Below, piece after piece: positions 51,667 through 60,220 of a stretch of DNA of 64,000 nt; position 1 is the first letter of the stretch; every line of letters begins with the position of its first letter. Origin of the DNA: Promethearchaeota archaeon (GTDB lineage: Archaea; Asgardarchaeota; Lokiarchaeia; Sigynarchaeales; SOKP01); assembly GCA_013375495.1 (NCBI GenBank), contig JABXKC010000003.1, positions 124,001 through 188,000 on the forward strand. The letters are read 5' to 3'. The notes beneath the pieces are model-generated. The model made no database searches and was not told where the DNA came from. It was given only the letters and a program-made list of their open reading frames with translations. The position numbers were made by a program, and so were the translations under genes.

Positions 51667-53394
51667 ATGTCGACAAAAATAGCAGAAGAAGATTTATTAA
51701 GGAAGAAAGTGTGGAAGATAATCAATTTAACTCAAGCGAATCAGCTATTTGTTCATTCTAAGAACCTAGAAATAAAATATCTAAATAACGAAACTAAAAA
51801 AGTTAATACAAAAATTTTACCAGAAATACTCTCATTATGCGTTTTGAATGCCTTGGTGCCAAATTCCGCAATGTTATTAGTTGGTGGACACGGAGGAGGG
51901 AAAACAAGCCTTACAAAGCTTTTAGGACGCATGTTTACAGGATTTTCTTTAAATGAAATCGAAAATTCAATTATTAGGGGTCATCCTCAACTAACGGAAG
52001 AAAAGTTGGTTGGGACACTTAAACTAGGGAAGTTAATGCATAACGGAGAAGAAGAAGTTTTATGGAGACAATTTGTAACTAACTTTTGGAAAATCATTGA
52101 TGAAGTTAACCGTCTAACTCCATACGCCCAAGATATACTAATGTCTCTTTTAGCTGAGGGTTCTATCAAATACTACGATGAAATTAAGACTGTAGACAAA
52201 TATTGCTTGTATGCAACAATTAATCCACAAGATGTTGGAACATTTGAACTATCAAAACCCTTCTTAGATCGGTTTGGAATTTCCATACCAATCGTAATGC
52301 CTTCGAGTCACGATCTAGAATTGATTTTAACTGGTAAAGATGAAAAGTATAGTGGTTTTGACGAACTAATTCAAGTTCCCAAAATATTAACAATTGACGA
52401 GCTAATGGAAATATGGTATTATGTTAATAAAATTCCCTTTGATGCAGAAGTAAATAATTACATTCACGCCATTATCAGAGATTTTACGTTATGTGTGAGA
52501 GTAGATAAAGGGAGTACTGAAAATCTAAAACCAAGCGTAGGATTATGTTCGGGATGTCACTTTAATACTAACCAAAATGTGTGTAATAAAATTGATTCTA
52601 TATTAAGCGTAAGAGTAGCTAAAGATCTTTTAAGGTATTCGAAAGCTTTAACTTGGTTATTGAATCTTAATCAAGTCGATATCAATATAGTAAATACGAT
52701 CGCTCCTTATGTTATCTCTCATAGAGTTATGTATTCAAGGAGGGAGTTAGAAAAATCACCCTTTTGGGGAAACCCATACGAGTTTTCACGGAGTATTTTA
52801 AATTTGATTCAGAAACGATATATTAATCGTGAAGTTTGTTACCAAATAGCTGAGAGGTTCAGGGACGGGATATCTAAAGATGATGATTTAACTACATTAA
52901 AGAATTACGAGAAAAACGATTTAATTGTTAAAAACGATTTGCTACCTTTTGTCAATTCCGTTAAAGATAAAAAATATTCAAAACTTGCCCAAAAGATAAA
53001 AATTGCTTCAAAGAGCGGAGATATCAATGCGCTTGCTAGAATTCGAAATGATTTGATTGAAGATATTGATTTCCCTAATAGAGCCTATTTAATTAATTTT
53101 TGTAATCAAGAATTATATAAACAAACAGTTACCGATTATCTTTTTAAATACATTAACCGTAAAGAGATTTGGGCGGACATTGCTAGCGAGTTTCCCAAGT
53201 TAGATAAATCACTACAAGAAGCTTTTAAGAAAAGGCAAACTAGACAAATTAGGACTGAAGATTTACTCATAGAAATAAATGTTACTGGAACAAGTGATGA
53301 TTCTTTAGTTAATATTCAAATTTCGGGGGGTTCTGAGGCTTTAAAATTGAGAGATATTTTAGATAAAATAGATTACATTCAAAAGGAGGAGTAG
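51667..53394 (+). CDS. MoxR-type AAA+ ATPase with cysteine cluster
   Basis: 575 residues. Walker A is GGHGGGKTS (73-81), Walker B IIDE (143-146), sensor 1 ATINP (184-188), and the arginine finger lies in PFLDRFGIS. The MoxR set is complete. In the lid there are four cysteines, C276, C294, C297 and C306 (C-x17-C-x2-C-x8-C; core GLCSGCHFNTNQNVCNK), the spacing of a zinc or [4Fe-4S] site that MoxR proteins do not usually carry. The C-terminal 260 residues are helical and end in a small beta part (LLIEINVTGT). MoxR ATPases act with VWA proteins to remodel or insert metals into other proteins. The gene for a VWA protein begins 17 bases downstream, so they are one operon. Confidence 0.9.
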   Translation: MSTKIAEEDLLRKKVWKIINLTQANQLFVHSKNLEIKYLNNETKKVNTKILPEILSLCVLNALVPNSAMLLVGGHGGGKTSLTKLLGRMFTGFSLNEIENSIIRGHPQLTEEKLVGTLKLGKLMHNGEEEVLWRQFVTNFWKIIDEVNRLTPYAQDILMSLLAEGSIKYYDEIKTVDKYCLYATINPQDVGTFELSKPFLDRFGISIPIVMPSSHDLELILTGKDEKYSGFDELIQVPKILTIDELMEIWYYVNKIPFDAEVNNYIHAIIRDFTLCVRVDKGSTENLKPSVGLCSGCHFNTNQNVCNKIDSILSVRVAKDLLRYSKALTWLLNLNQVDINIVNTIAPYVISHRVMYSRRELEKSPFWGNPYEFSRSILNLIQKRYINREVCYQIAERFRDGISKDDDLTTLKNYEKNDLIVKNDLLPFVNSVKDKKYSKLAQKIKIASKSGDINALARIRNDLIEDIDFPNRAYLINFCNQELYKQTVTDYLFKYINRKEIWADIASEFPKLDKSLQEAFKKRQTRQIRTEDLLIEINVTGTSDDSLVNIQISGGSEALKLRDILDKIDYIQKEE

Positions 53395-53411
53395 TATAGA
53401 GTAAATTCGAG

Positions 53412-55142
53412 ATGGCAAGGCCTAGAAAGAAAAATATAAGAACTGAACATAAAAAAACTTTAACTCTAAAGGAACAGCAAGTTATCGAATTAGCGAAAAC
53501 CGCCTGGTCGATAACACAAAAAGAATTCTTTTTTCCTCCATTGGATGTACCTAATTTCATATTTGACTACTCAAATTTAGAAGGGTTTTATATTGACCCT
53601 CAAGATAAGTGGAAAATTACTATGAATCTTGCAAACACGCCTATTTTCATAGAAGATCAAGATTATATCAATTATTTTTACGCTATATCTCTTCATGAAG
53701 TTTCTCACTACCAAATTATTCCATATGACGGTTTAATTAATGCAAAACTGTTAAAAGCTGCTATGCTCTATGTAAACGAGCATTTTGCTCCAATTGTGGT
53801 AAATATTTTCGCAGATTTTGTTATTGATGCTAAACTTCATAAAAAAAACCCAGATCTAATCTCTTGGGAACTTATTAAAACCTATATTCACTTGTTGGAT
53901 AAAAGTGAAAATAAACTAAGTGAGTTCTCAAAATTTCTATTTCGATGTTACGAAATACTATTGGAAATTAATATAGCTAACGATGATTTGCTCTCTAGCG
54001 TGGAAAGTGTTGCAAACAAAGTAGTGAATGTAGTGAAAAAAAATTTCGAAGACGAGACCCTTTGGGAAGATAAAGTTTCTAGAATTTCCTATCATCTGAA
54101 AACACTTGTGAACAATACATTTACATTAGTTGGCTCAAGAACACAACACAGTGATGGTAAAGCTAACCGGAAATCTCAAGGAAGAGGTGGTACTAACATT
54201 GAATTTCCCGAAGATATCCTAGAGATCATGGATAACCCTTTAGAAAACAAAAACCTAGATAAATTGAAGGAGGATAAAGACGACGAGTTAAGACAAAAAG
54301 CTGAAGAATTCGCGAGAAAAACACCGTATTCCGAATATGGGGCTCCAGCAGGTCAAGCGGGAATAATGATTGATGGGAATCCTTTAGCTACGTGGTATAG
54401 AGGTCGAGCTAAAGATTTAATCCAAATTAAAATTTACGAAGAAAAACCAGGAGGACAACTACCAATTTACCCTGAAGTTTGGCGTCTTGGAGAACCTTTA
54501 GAAGAGCTGGATATTGTTCAAACCGTTTTAAATAGCCCAATAATTGTTCCAAATATAACTACGCGAAAGTGGGCAAAGAAATTAGGTGAAGGACATTTAA
54601 TAGAAAAACAAATACCTGATTTACTTCTCGTTCTTGATTCCTCTGGTTCTATGAAATGGAATTATCTAGCAAAAAATGCCAGTGGGGTTTATCATACCGC
54701 CTTGATGGCATCTTTTGCAGCACTTCATTTTGCTGTCAATAAAGGCGCTAAGTTTAGTATTATAAATTTTTCTAATCGCGCAGATGTATGCGATTGGACA
54801 GATAATTACCAAAAAGCAGAACGGACTTTGTTAAGATATCAAGGCGGAGGGACGCAATTACCAATAAAAGCGATAGTTAAACAATGCGAAAAATCAGATA
54901 GAGAGGTTTTAATCTTTATTATAACTGATTTTGGAATCTATAATTGGAACAACGCAAAAAAACTAATGCTAAGTTTATCTAATAGAGGCCATAAAATAGT
55001 GGGATTCTTTATTGGGGCCTCCAAAATTCCAAAAGATAAATTTAAAGAATTGTTGGATAAAGTTACATTTTACTCGATTAAAAATAGCAAAGATTTAATC
55101 AATTTAGTAATAGAAGAAGTAAGGAAATATTATGTAACGTGA
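53412..55142 (+). CDS. HExxH metallopeptidase-like domain fused to VWA domain
   Basis: 576 residues. The N-terminal domain (about 20-240) has the zincin signature HEVSH at 95-99 and a second conserved block NIFADFVIDAKLH at 131-143 that would supply further ligands. A charged linker (250-330) leads to a VWA domain (about 400-570) with the metal-binding MIDAS DSSGS (409-413), a Thr/Ser loop GGGTQ and the acidic site IITDFG. Fusions of putative metallopeptidase and VWA with an adjacent MoxR ATPase are known as the DUF2201-type arrangement; the N-terminal sequence here differs from the usual members. Together with the ATPase 17 bases upstream it probably forms a two-protein machine that acts on an unknown target. 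Confidence 0.85.
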   Translation: MARPRKKNIRTEHKKTLTLKEQQVIELAKTAWSITQKEFFFPPLDVPNFIFDYSNLEGFYIDPQDKWKITMNLANTPIFIEDQDYINYFYAISLHEVSHYQIIPYDGLINAKLLKAAMLYVNEHFAPIVVNIFADFVIDAKLHKKNPDLISWELIKTYIHLLDKSENKLSEFSKFLFRCYEILLEINIANDDLLSSVESVANKVVNVVKKNFEDETLWEDKVSRISYHLKTLVNNTFTLVGSRTQHSDGKANRKSQGRGGTNIEFPEDILEIMDNPLENKNLDKLKEDKDDELRQKAEEFARKTPYSEYGAPAGQAGIMIDGNPLATWYRGRAKDLIQIKIYEEKPGGQLPIYPEVWRLGEPLEELDIVQTVLNSPIIVPNITTRKWAKKLGEGHLIEKQIPDLLLVLDSSGSMKWNYLAKNASGVYHTALMASFAALHFAVNKGAKFSIINFSNRADVCDWTDNYQKAERTLLRYQGGGTQLPIKAIVKQCEKSDREVLIFIITDFGIYNWNNAKKLMLSLSNRGHKIVGFFIGASKIPKDKFKELLDKVTFYSIKNSKDLINLVIEEVRKYYVT

Positions 55143-55145
55143 AAT

Positions 55146-55409
55146 TTAAGGTTGTTTATTCATTTCGCGTAGATATTGCTTCATAAAATACCTTTGACTC
55201 TCACAATACATTAATCTTTGCTTTTCTGTTAAGTGCGTACATCTCTGTAAAACTGTTTGAATTTCTTGGAGCAGTTTAAAATTTGTTCTTTTGCTCTTTT
55301 CAGGTAGTTGCTGTATCTTAATTTTAATTTCTTCTTCGACAATTTCATCGTAAAACAAATCTTTAAGGTTGAGAATAGGTTCTGAATCACTCAATCTTGT
55401 GCTTATCAT
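55146..55409 (-). CDS. Small uncharacterised protein
   Basis: 87 residues from ATG 55409 (a TTG at 55418 is also in frame). Helical and charged, two cysteines, no family recognised. A TATA-like sequence lies about 20-25 bases upstream on the minus strand (near 55427-55437), so the message could be almost leaderless. It converges on the metallopeptidase-VWA gene with three bases between stops, and nothing else is close. The frame is uninterrupted and composition is normal for this genome. It may be real; support is moderate only. Confidence 0.5.
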   Translation of the reverse strand: MISTRLSDSEPILNLKDLFYDEIVEEEIKIKIQQLPEKSKRTNFKLLQEIQTVLQRCTHLTEKQRLMYCESQRYFMKQYLREMNKQP

Positions 55410-55639
55410 AATCGGCAACCGCAGTACTTTATATTCGATTAGTTCTCATTATGCAGATATTCAGATATCAGCCTTGAAATATCTACATATATATAGAAAT
55501 CAGAATACTTCTTCTTTTGAAACTGAGTGATATGCAGATAATACCTTTATATACTTTAAATGCCGACTAATTAGATCTTTGTTAAATCTGTACAAAATTA
55601 AGTTTAATAATAAAATAGGAATATTATTTTTTAAGAAGA

Positions 55640-56284
55640 TTAAAAGTGCTTTTCAAGCCATTCTTCAAATTTTATCTTTCTAAGTTCTTCTGCCCAAAGT
55701 ACTTTGATATTAGGCTCGTCAGGGAGCAGGTTTTGGTTTTTCAAAAGTTCAAAAAGTTTCTCGAGTGCTTTTTCGATTAAAATACCATATAGATTTGTCT
55801 CTTTTTCATAGATATTTAGTTTCTTTTTAACTTTTTCACTGGTATCGTTAATAATTCTAACCCAACTGTCCGCAAATTTTAAAATGTATTCTTCCATATC
55901 TTTTAAACTTTCCATGGTAAATATTGGAAAAGTTACCGTATACTTGCCTTCTTGTAATTTAACTAATTTGTACCATTCTAAATTTAACAAGTGATTTTTG
56001 ATTGTTTCTTTATTCCATTGATATTTTAGCTTACATTCGTACTCTTCTTTTGATATTAAGAGAGGTTTAGGTGAAAAATTCAGATTTTCATACAATTCCT
56101 CGATAGATTTTGGACTTTTAGCAAGTGTTATTAGAATTTCTCTTCTTACCTTATTTTCTAACACCCATGGAACTTCTAACTCATCCCAAGGTTGCATTGT
56201 TCCAAAATCAAACCAGGGTTCAATCTCGTCGACGTTTATTATCCCTCTAAAACGGTAATTCTGGTACTTCGTGTTCTCTTTCAT
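55640..56284 (-). CDS. Winged-helix regulator-like protein
   Basis: 214 residues. A winged helix (about 40-130) is suggested by VLENKVRREILITLAKSPKS, IEELYENLNFS and NKETIKNHLLNLEWYKLVKL with a wing QEGKYTVTF. This resembles ArsR-like archaeal regulators, with an N-terminal strand and a helical C-terminal half (about 140-214) that would dimerise. It follows the peroxiredoxin gene by 42 bases and lies in the same orientation as the SUF genes, so it may control them, possibly in response to oxidative or iron-sulfur stress. No cysteine pair typical of a redox sensor is present. A single cysteine occurs at EYECKL. Confidence 0.65.
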   Translation of the reverse strand: MKENTKYQNYRFRGIINVDEIEPWFDFGTMQPWDELEVPWVLENKVRREILITLAKSPKSIEELYENLNFSPKPLLISKEEYECKLKYQWNKETIKNHLLNLEWYKLVKLQEGKYTVTFPIFTMESLKDMEEYILKFADSWVRIINDTSEKVKKKLNIYEKETNLYGILIEKALEKLFELLKNQNLLPDEPNIKVLWAEELRKIKFEEWLEKHF

Positions 56285-56326
56285 TCTTTCCTCCTTTCTC
56301 CTGACATTTTTATTTATCCATTTTCC

Positions 56327-56857
56327 CTATAATATTTCAAGTATCTCTGGGAGCAATAGCCATCCTTTTCTTTCGTGAATTATGATTCCTTGTTCGTCAA
56401 TGACAAATTGTCCTGGACCCTGTTTTTCCCAACCTTCATAGTCACCGTGTTGAAGTCCTAACTTTGTTGCTTCTTTCAATTTGCTTCTAACTTTTGTTAC
56501 TGCTCCAGCAGTCATTAATCCTAATCCGTATTCTGCGTATAACTCGTCCTTCGTTGAAGGTATTACCGGAAAGTCTATTTTGTATTTTTCAATAAACTCT
56601 TTAGCGACTTTTTCACCAGATTGAGTTACATAAAGCAATTTTGCTCCTTTATTTCTTATTTCAGAGACTTTTTCCATTAGTATATTTAGATCCAATTGAC
56701 AAATTGGACATCCGAAGTATCTTGAGAAAATTAAAACAATCTTCTCTTTTCCTATTAATTCTCCTAATTCAATTGTTCCAGCATTGTAGGAATCAATTTT
56801 GAACAAAGGAGCTTTGTCTCCTTCCTTTATTTTGTTCTTACTCATTTTTATTTTCAC
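56327..56857 (-). CDS. Peroxiredoxin-like protein (AhpC/TSA fold, CPIC motif)
   Basis: 176 residues, thioredoxin-fold. The N-terminal KEGDKAPLFKIDS and VLIFSRYFGCPICQLDLNIL place the active cysteines at C50 and C53 (CPIC). The motif is that of Prx-like/AhpC-TSA-2 proteins; a resolving cysteine elsewhere is not seen. Then LYAEYGLGLMTAG and GPGQFVIDEQGIIIHERKG complete the fold. Such proteins reduce peroxides or handle disulfides in the cytoplasm, with thioredoxin as donor. It is the third gene of the SUF run, 36 bases after the SufB-like gene, suggesting protection of nascent iron-sulfur clusters. The second in-frame ATG at 56845 gives an alternative start of four residues less. Confidence 0.85.
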   Translation of the reverse strand: MKIKMSKNKIKEGDKAPLFKIDSYNAGTIELGELIGKEKIVLIFSRYFGCPICQLDLNILMEKVSEIRNKGAKLLYVTQSGEKVAKEFIEKYKIDFPVIPSTKDELYAEYGLGLMTAGAVTKVRSKLKEATKLGLQHGDYEGWEKQGPGQFVIDEQGIIIHERKGWLLLPEILEIL

Positions 56858-56893
56858 TTTTTCTTATTTTTAAATTACCTTTAATTTTTTTAT

Positions 56894-57868
56894 TTACAAA
56901 TTTACTTCCTCTTGAAGCATTGCTTCTATAAGAGTGTCTGTTGCTTCTTCCTCTGATAAACCCTTAGCCATGAGCTCATCTAACCATTTTTGTGGAAATC
57001 TTCCTAAAGAAGCCTCGTGCGAAACACTTGAAGTTGGGTCAGTAGCTCTAATAAAAGGGCGAGCTCTACATATTGAACCACGCCCAAGAACAATCTCACT
57101 ACATTCAACATGCCCGTTACAATGAGGGGCGTTTCCTTCTGTAATCCCGTACATCAAAACCTCCCCTCCATCTTTTGCGGCAGCTTTCATTTTAATAACG
57201 CTTCTAGCTTTTTCGCCTTCAAGAAAGACTGAATCTCGAATTCTTATAGAATCTTTAATACTTTTTCCAAATGCTCTAACATTTGATCTAATAACGCTAT
57301 TCTTCATTGCGTAAATGTCAATTAATATTTTAACTTTGCCAGTGGTTCCTTTGGTAAGATTAAAATTATTTTCAAAAACGCTATTTTCTCCAACATATAT
57401 ATAGCTTACTGGAGCAACCAAAGCCCCACTCTTTTCACCATGGTAATGAGTTTCACTATATGTAAAATTACAATTTTTCCCTATGTAATAATGACCAAAC
57501 ATTTTATGAATTAACCCATTTGCGTTTGGAAAGCTACAATGGGCTTGAATTTTTACATCCGTATTATCTTCGGCTATAATTCTTGGAAAAATCTCTTGAA
57601 CTCCGGTCTCCTTATTTATTCCAAAACATAAGTGAACCGGGTCTTCAAGCTTTACTCCTTCTTTTATAACGACATCAGCAACTATGCCATTAGGAATTTC
57701 GCGTCCCTTTAGAACTATTCCCTCAACTTGTTCAATACCGGATATTTTGTTAAAATCTAATAATAGTTTGGCGCCTTTGCTGTGACCAGGTAAAAAGTCT
57801 CGAATATCTATGTTATAATCTTCAAGACTATGCAATATTTCTTCAGGGTAATTGGTATTTTTTTTCAT
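56894..57868 (-). CDS. sufB: SufB/SufD-family iron-sulfur scaffold
   Basis: 324 residues, shorter than bacterial SufB (about 480), as usual in archaeal minimal systems. The right-handed beta-helix core is visible from about 120 to 290 in regular turns (FGHYYIGKNCNFTYSETHYH, SYIYVGENSVFENNFN). The conserved C-terminal block SEIVLGRGSICRARPFI and DPTSSVSHEASLGRFPQ matches SufB/D proteins. Cysteines and histidines in CSFPNANG, CNGHVECSE and HEAS could act in cluster building. Its ATG overlaps the SufC stop by four bases (ATGA), so the two are translationally coupled. There is no SufS, SufU or SufE in the window. The complex probably builds Fe-S clusters on its own as the minimal SUF-type (SufC plus SufB) system. 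Confidence 0.9.
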   Translation of the reverse strand: MKKNTNYPEEILHSLEDYNIDIRDFLPGHSKGAKLLLDFNKISGIEQVEGIVLKGREIPNGIVADVVIKEGVKLEDPVHLCFGINKETGVQEIFPRIIAEDNTDVKIQAHCSFPNANGLIHKMFGHYYIGKNCNFTYSETHYHGEKSGALVAPVSYIYVGENSVFENNFNLTKGTTGKVKILIDIYAMKNSVIRSNVRAFGKSIKDSIRIRDSVFLEGEKARSVIKMKAAAKDGGEVLMYGITEGNAPHCNGHVECSEIVLGRGSICRARPFIRATDPTSSVSHEASLGRFPQKWLDELMAKGLSEEEATDTLIEAMLQEEVNL

Positions 57869-58662
57869 GACAAGTTCTCTTCTTTAAATATTCTATCGAT
57901 ATAATCGTCATCAAAGCATACTGCTCCATTTTTGAACAAGGTTCTTTTGCAAAACTCTTTAAGCCCTGCTTTAACACAATATCTAAGCATTACTTTCGGA
58001 AATACATCCGTAATAATATGGTCACCACGCCATAACAATGTTCCATAATCCGCTACCATTCCAATATCTTCGCGATGAGTTATTAATAAGATCGTCATGT
58101 TTAGCTTTTTTATTTCTTCAAAAATATTCATAAAATCCTCCAACACGATAAAATCCAAACCACTGTAAGGTTCGTCCAATATAATTAATCGTGGCTTCAT
58201 TGCGATAGCCGCAGCTAATTCTACTCTCTTTCTTTCTCCTCCACTTAGCGATTCATCAATAATTCGGTTATAATACCTTTCGGGCTCCAAGTTGACAATT
58301 TTTAAAACTTCAAGGACTCTTTCTCTCATTTTTGATTCATCTTTCATACCTAAAGAAACATATTTATACACAGATAAACCATCGATTCTCGCGGGTTCTT
58401 GCCATGCTAAAGTAATTCCAAGCCTTGCTCTTTCAGTTATATTCAAATTAGTAATGTCAACTTCATCAAAGTATATCTTTCCCTTTGACACTATATAATC
58501 CCCTAATCCCATGATGGTATATGCTAAAGTCGATTTACCGGAACCGTTTGGTCCTATGATAGCGTGAATCGAACCCTCCTTAATTCCAAAAGAAATATCA
58601 TTTACAATGACGCACTTCTTGTCAAGAGTTGGAATTGTCACATCCTTAAGTTCTAATAACAA
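57865..58662 (-). CDS. sufC: SufC ATPase of the SUF system
   Basis: 265 residues. Walker A is GPNGSGKST (37-45), the ABC signature is LSGGERKR, Walker B is RLIILDEPYSGLD and the H-loop is LLITHR. SufC is a cytoplasmic, non-transport ABC ATPase that drives the SufB scaffold. The block LAWQEPARIDGLSV is SufC-type and distinguishes it from transporter ATPases. It is the first gene of a minus-strand operon: SufC, SufB-like (4-base overlap), peroxiredoxin, winged helix. Ribosome site CGAGG lies before ATG. Identification is firm. Confidence 0.94.
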   Translation of the reverse strand: MLLELKDVTIPTLDKKCVIVNDISFGIKEGSIHAIIGPNGSGKSTLAYTIMGLGDYIVSKGKIYFDEVDITNLNITERARLGITLAWQEPARIDGLSVYKYVSLGMKDESKMRERVLEVLKIVNLEPERYYNRIIDESLSGGERKRVELAAAIAMKPRLIILDEPYSGLDFIVLEDFMNIFEEIKKLNMTILLITHREDIGMVADYGTLLWRGDHIITDVFPKVMLRYCVKAGLKEFCKRTLFKNGAVCFDDDYIDRIFKEENLS

Positions 58663-59294
58663 TTAATAATCCTCGAGTTGTTGTTGTATTTATTATTATC
58701 TTCTAATAATTCGTCAAATTTTTAATATTTTATTTAAAAAATAAAAATATCTGTTTTTTTGAAAAGTTAGCTAAATCAAATCGTTAACGATTCATAATAG
58801 GTTAAATTTTAATCTTGATTTTGCTTATAATTATCTCATAAAAAACTTTAAAATAATAAATTCTCTGAGGGATACCTAAAATGAATTGCGATGGAGTAAA
58901 AGAAAATATAAAATTAGTGTTAATTACTGTTTTCTAAGTCACTATTGCTAATTACCAGTAAAACCCAAAACTTCCTATCCAGATCAAAAAAAATAAAGCG
59001 ACGAAAAATGCCGTAAGACCTAAAATGTCAGATCTCTTTTCCTTTAACCAATGCTTTTTTTTTTAATTTCAGTTTTATTCATGATCGATTATTTAGAAAA
59101 AGAATATTTATCTCTACAGATAATAAAAAATAATATTACTGTAAATTTTCTTATGTTTTGAATTAAGGTTGCGTTTGTACATAATAAAAAATATACAAGA
59201 GGAATTTTAATATTGAAATGTTTCCTAAATATTAATATTGTAAGCATTTTCATTAATAATTAAAAAATCAAATAATTCATTAACATAAAAGGAT
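58663..59294. other. Long AT-rich intergenic region with a broken small gene
   Basis: 632 bases between sufC and the second PAC2 gene, with no long open frame. It must hold the sufC promoter (minus strand) and the PAC2 promoter (plus strand). On the minus strand it contains a frameshifted small membrane-protein gene (listed separately). A plus-strand frame at 58881-58937 encodes only 18 residues and is not considered a gene. I see no tRNA, repeat array or clear RNA structure. Confidence 0.5.
58952..59082 (-). pseudogene. Small single-helix membrane protein, frameshifted in an A run
   Basis: From ATG 59082 (minus) the frame reads MNKTEIKKK, then a run of ten A. As written it closes after a few more codons. 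One more A would join it to an open frame that reads KHWLKEKRSDILGLTAFFVA, then a hydrophobic helix LFFLIWIGSFGF ending YW at a stop (58952), 43 residues in all. The downstream part has a stop directly before it and no start of its own. This is the second gene in the window with a one-base gap in a homopolymer. Family unknown. A base lost in sequencing is the simplest explanation; a broken gene is the alternative. Confidence 0.45.
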
Positions 59295-60095
59295 ATGGAT
59301 ATGGTTAAAAAGGAATATATATGCGAAAAAGGTAAAAAATCATCAATTATAATTGAAGACTTGAAAACTGAAATAAAAGAAGGAGCAACAATGATTTTAG
59401 GGTTTGCTGGAGTAGGTTTAATTGGTCCAATCGTATCTAATGCTTTAATCGAGCAAATCCCGGACATTACTGAGATAGGATTTGTTACAAGTGAGTACCT
59501 GCCTCCAATTTCCGTTTTTTATGAAGGGGTATTGAAACACCCATTTAGAATATATTATTCTCCTGCGCATAATCTTATTGTTGGTATTTCAGAAGTACCA
59601 TTTCAAGTAGCGACTGCTTATAATGATTTATCTAAGACTATTAATAACTGGTTACTGTCTGAAGATGTAAAAGCAAAGGAAGTCGTGATTTTTCAAGGCA
59701 TACCTCAACGTGGGATTATTGATGATTATCCCGTTTACTATGCTGCTGAAGCTGATATGGTTGATTCTTTAGAAAAATACGATATTAAAAAAGTCGAAAA
59801 AGGAATAATCGTAGGCGCTGAAGCGACAGTTTTAAACGAGGCTCTATCGAATAAATTAAAAGCGTATGCGTTGTTTACTCCCGTGTTAGAAATTCCAACT
59901 CCGGAGGGAGCAGCAGCAATAATCGAGGTATTAAATAAAATATATATTTTAAGCATTGAAACTTCTAAATTAATAGCGGAAGGGAAAGAAATTAAAGCTA
60001 AGATGTTGGAACTAGCTGAAAAAGCTCAGGCGTACCAACAACAACAACAATTACCAGAGCGCCCTAAAGAAGGATATACGCAATATTTTCAATAA
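59295..60095 (+). CDS. PAC2-family protein (second copy)
   Basis: 266 residues. The PAC2 pattern is clear: ATMILGFAGVGLIGPIVSNA near the start, FVTSEYLPPISVFYEGVLKH, IFQGIPQRG, GIIVGAEATVLNEALSNKL and the C-terminal helix. It ends QYFQ after a proline- and glutamine-rich linker (QQQQQLPERPKEGYT), a flexible tail with a Tyr-Phe-X end like the other PAC2 protein (YFR). The natural inference is docking to the 20S alpha ring. It is well separated from the SUF genes by 630 bases. A poly-T run follows its stop. An ATG two codons on (59301) is an equally good start. Confidence 0.86.
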   Translation: MDMVKKEYICEKGKKSSIIIEDLKTEIKEGATMILGFAGVGLIGPIVSNALIEQIPDITEIGFVTSEYLPPISVFYEGVLKHPFRIYYSPAHNLIVGISEVPFQVATAYNDLSKTINNWLLSEDVKAKEVVIFQGIPQRGIIDDYPVYYAAEADMVDSLEKYDIKKVEKGIIVGAEATVLNEALSNKLKAYALFTPVLEIPTPEGAAAIIEVLNKIYILSIETSKLIAEGKEIKAKMLELAEKAQAYQQQQQLPERPKEGYTQYFQ

Positions 60096-60104
60096 TTTTT
60101 TTTT
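60096..60104 (+). terminator. Poly-T terminator after the PAC2 gene
   Basis: Nine T residues right after the stop of the PAC2 gene and ahead of the polyferredoxin gene. Confidence 0.4.
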
Positions 60105-60207
60105 ACTATTTTTATAACATATCTTGATAAGCTACATATGTAATTTTTTATAAAAACTAATTTTAAAATTCTTGAACAATTTCCCTAATTAGATTAATGT
60201 AAAACAA

Positions 60208-60217
60208 AAGGTAAGGT
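60208..60217 (+). promoter_or_regulatory. Ribosome binding site before an AUC start
   Basis: AAGGTAAGGT holds two overlapping anti-Shine-Dalgarno matches; the first lies eight bases before ATC 60221. A TAA stop in frame lies within it. Confidence 0.45.
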
Positions 60218-60220
60218 TAT

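Noticed and set aside
55419..55639. Short repeated words such as ATGCAGATA and GATATTCAGATATC
   Set aside because: Only a few imperfect copies without regular spacing, so no CRISPR or origin-like array is supported.
56327..56857. Selenocysteine in the peroxiredoxin
   Set aside because: The active site reads CPIC with ordinary cysteine codons and no in-frame TGA.
58881..58937. 18-residue plus-strand frame (MNCDGVKEN...) with a GAGGG-like sequence upstream
   Set aside because: Too short, with no hydrophobic or known motif. The ribosome-like sequence is weak and the region is AT-rich.
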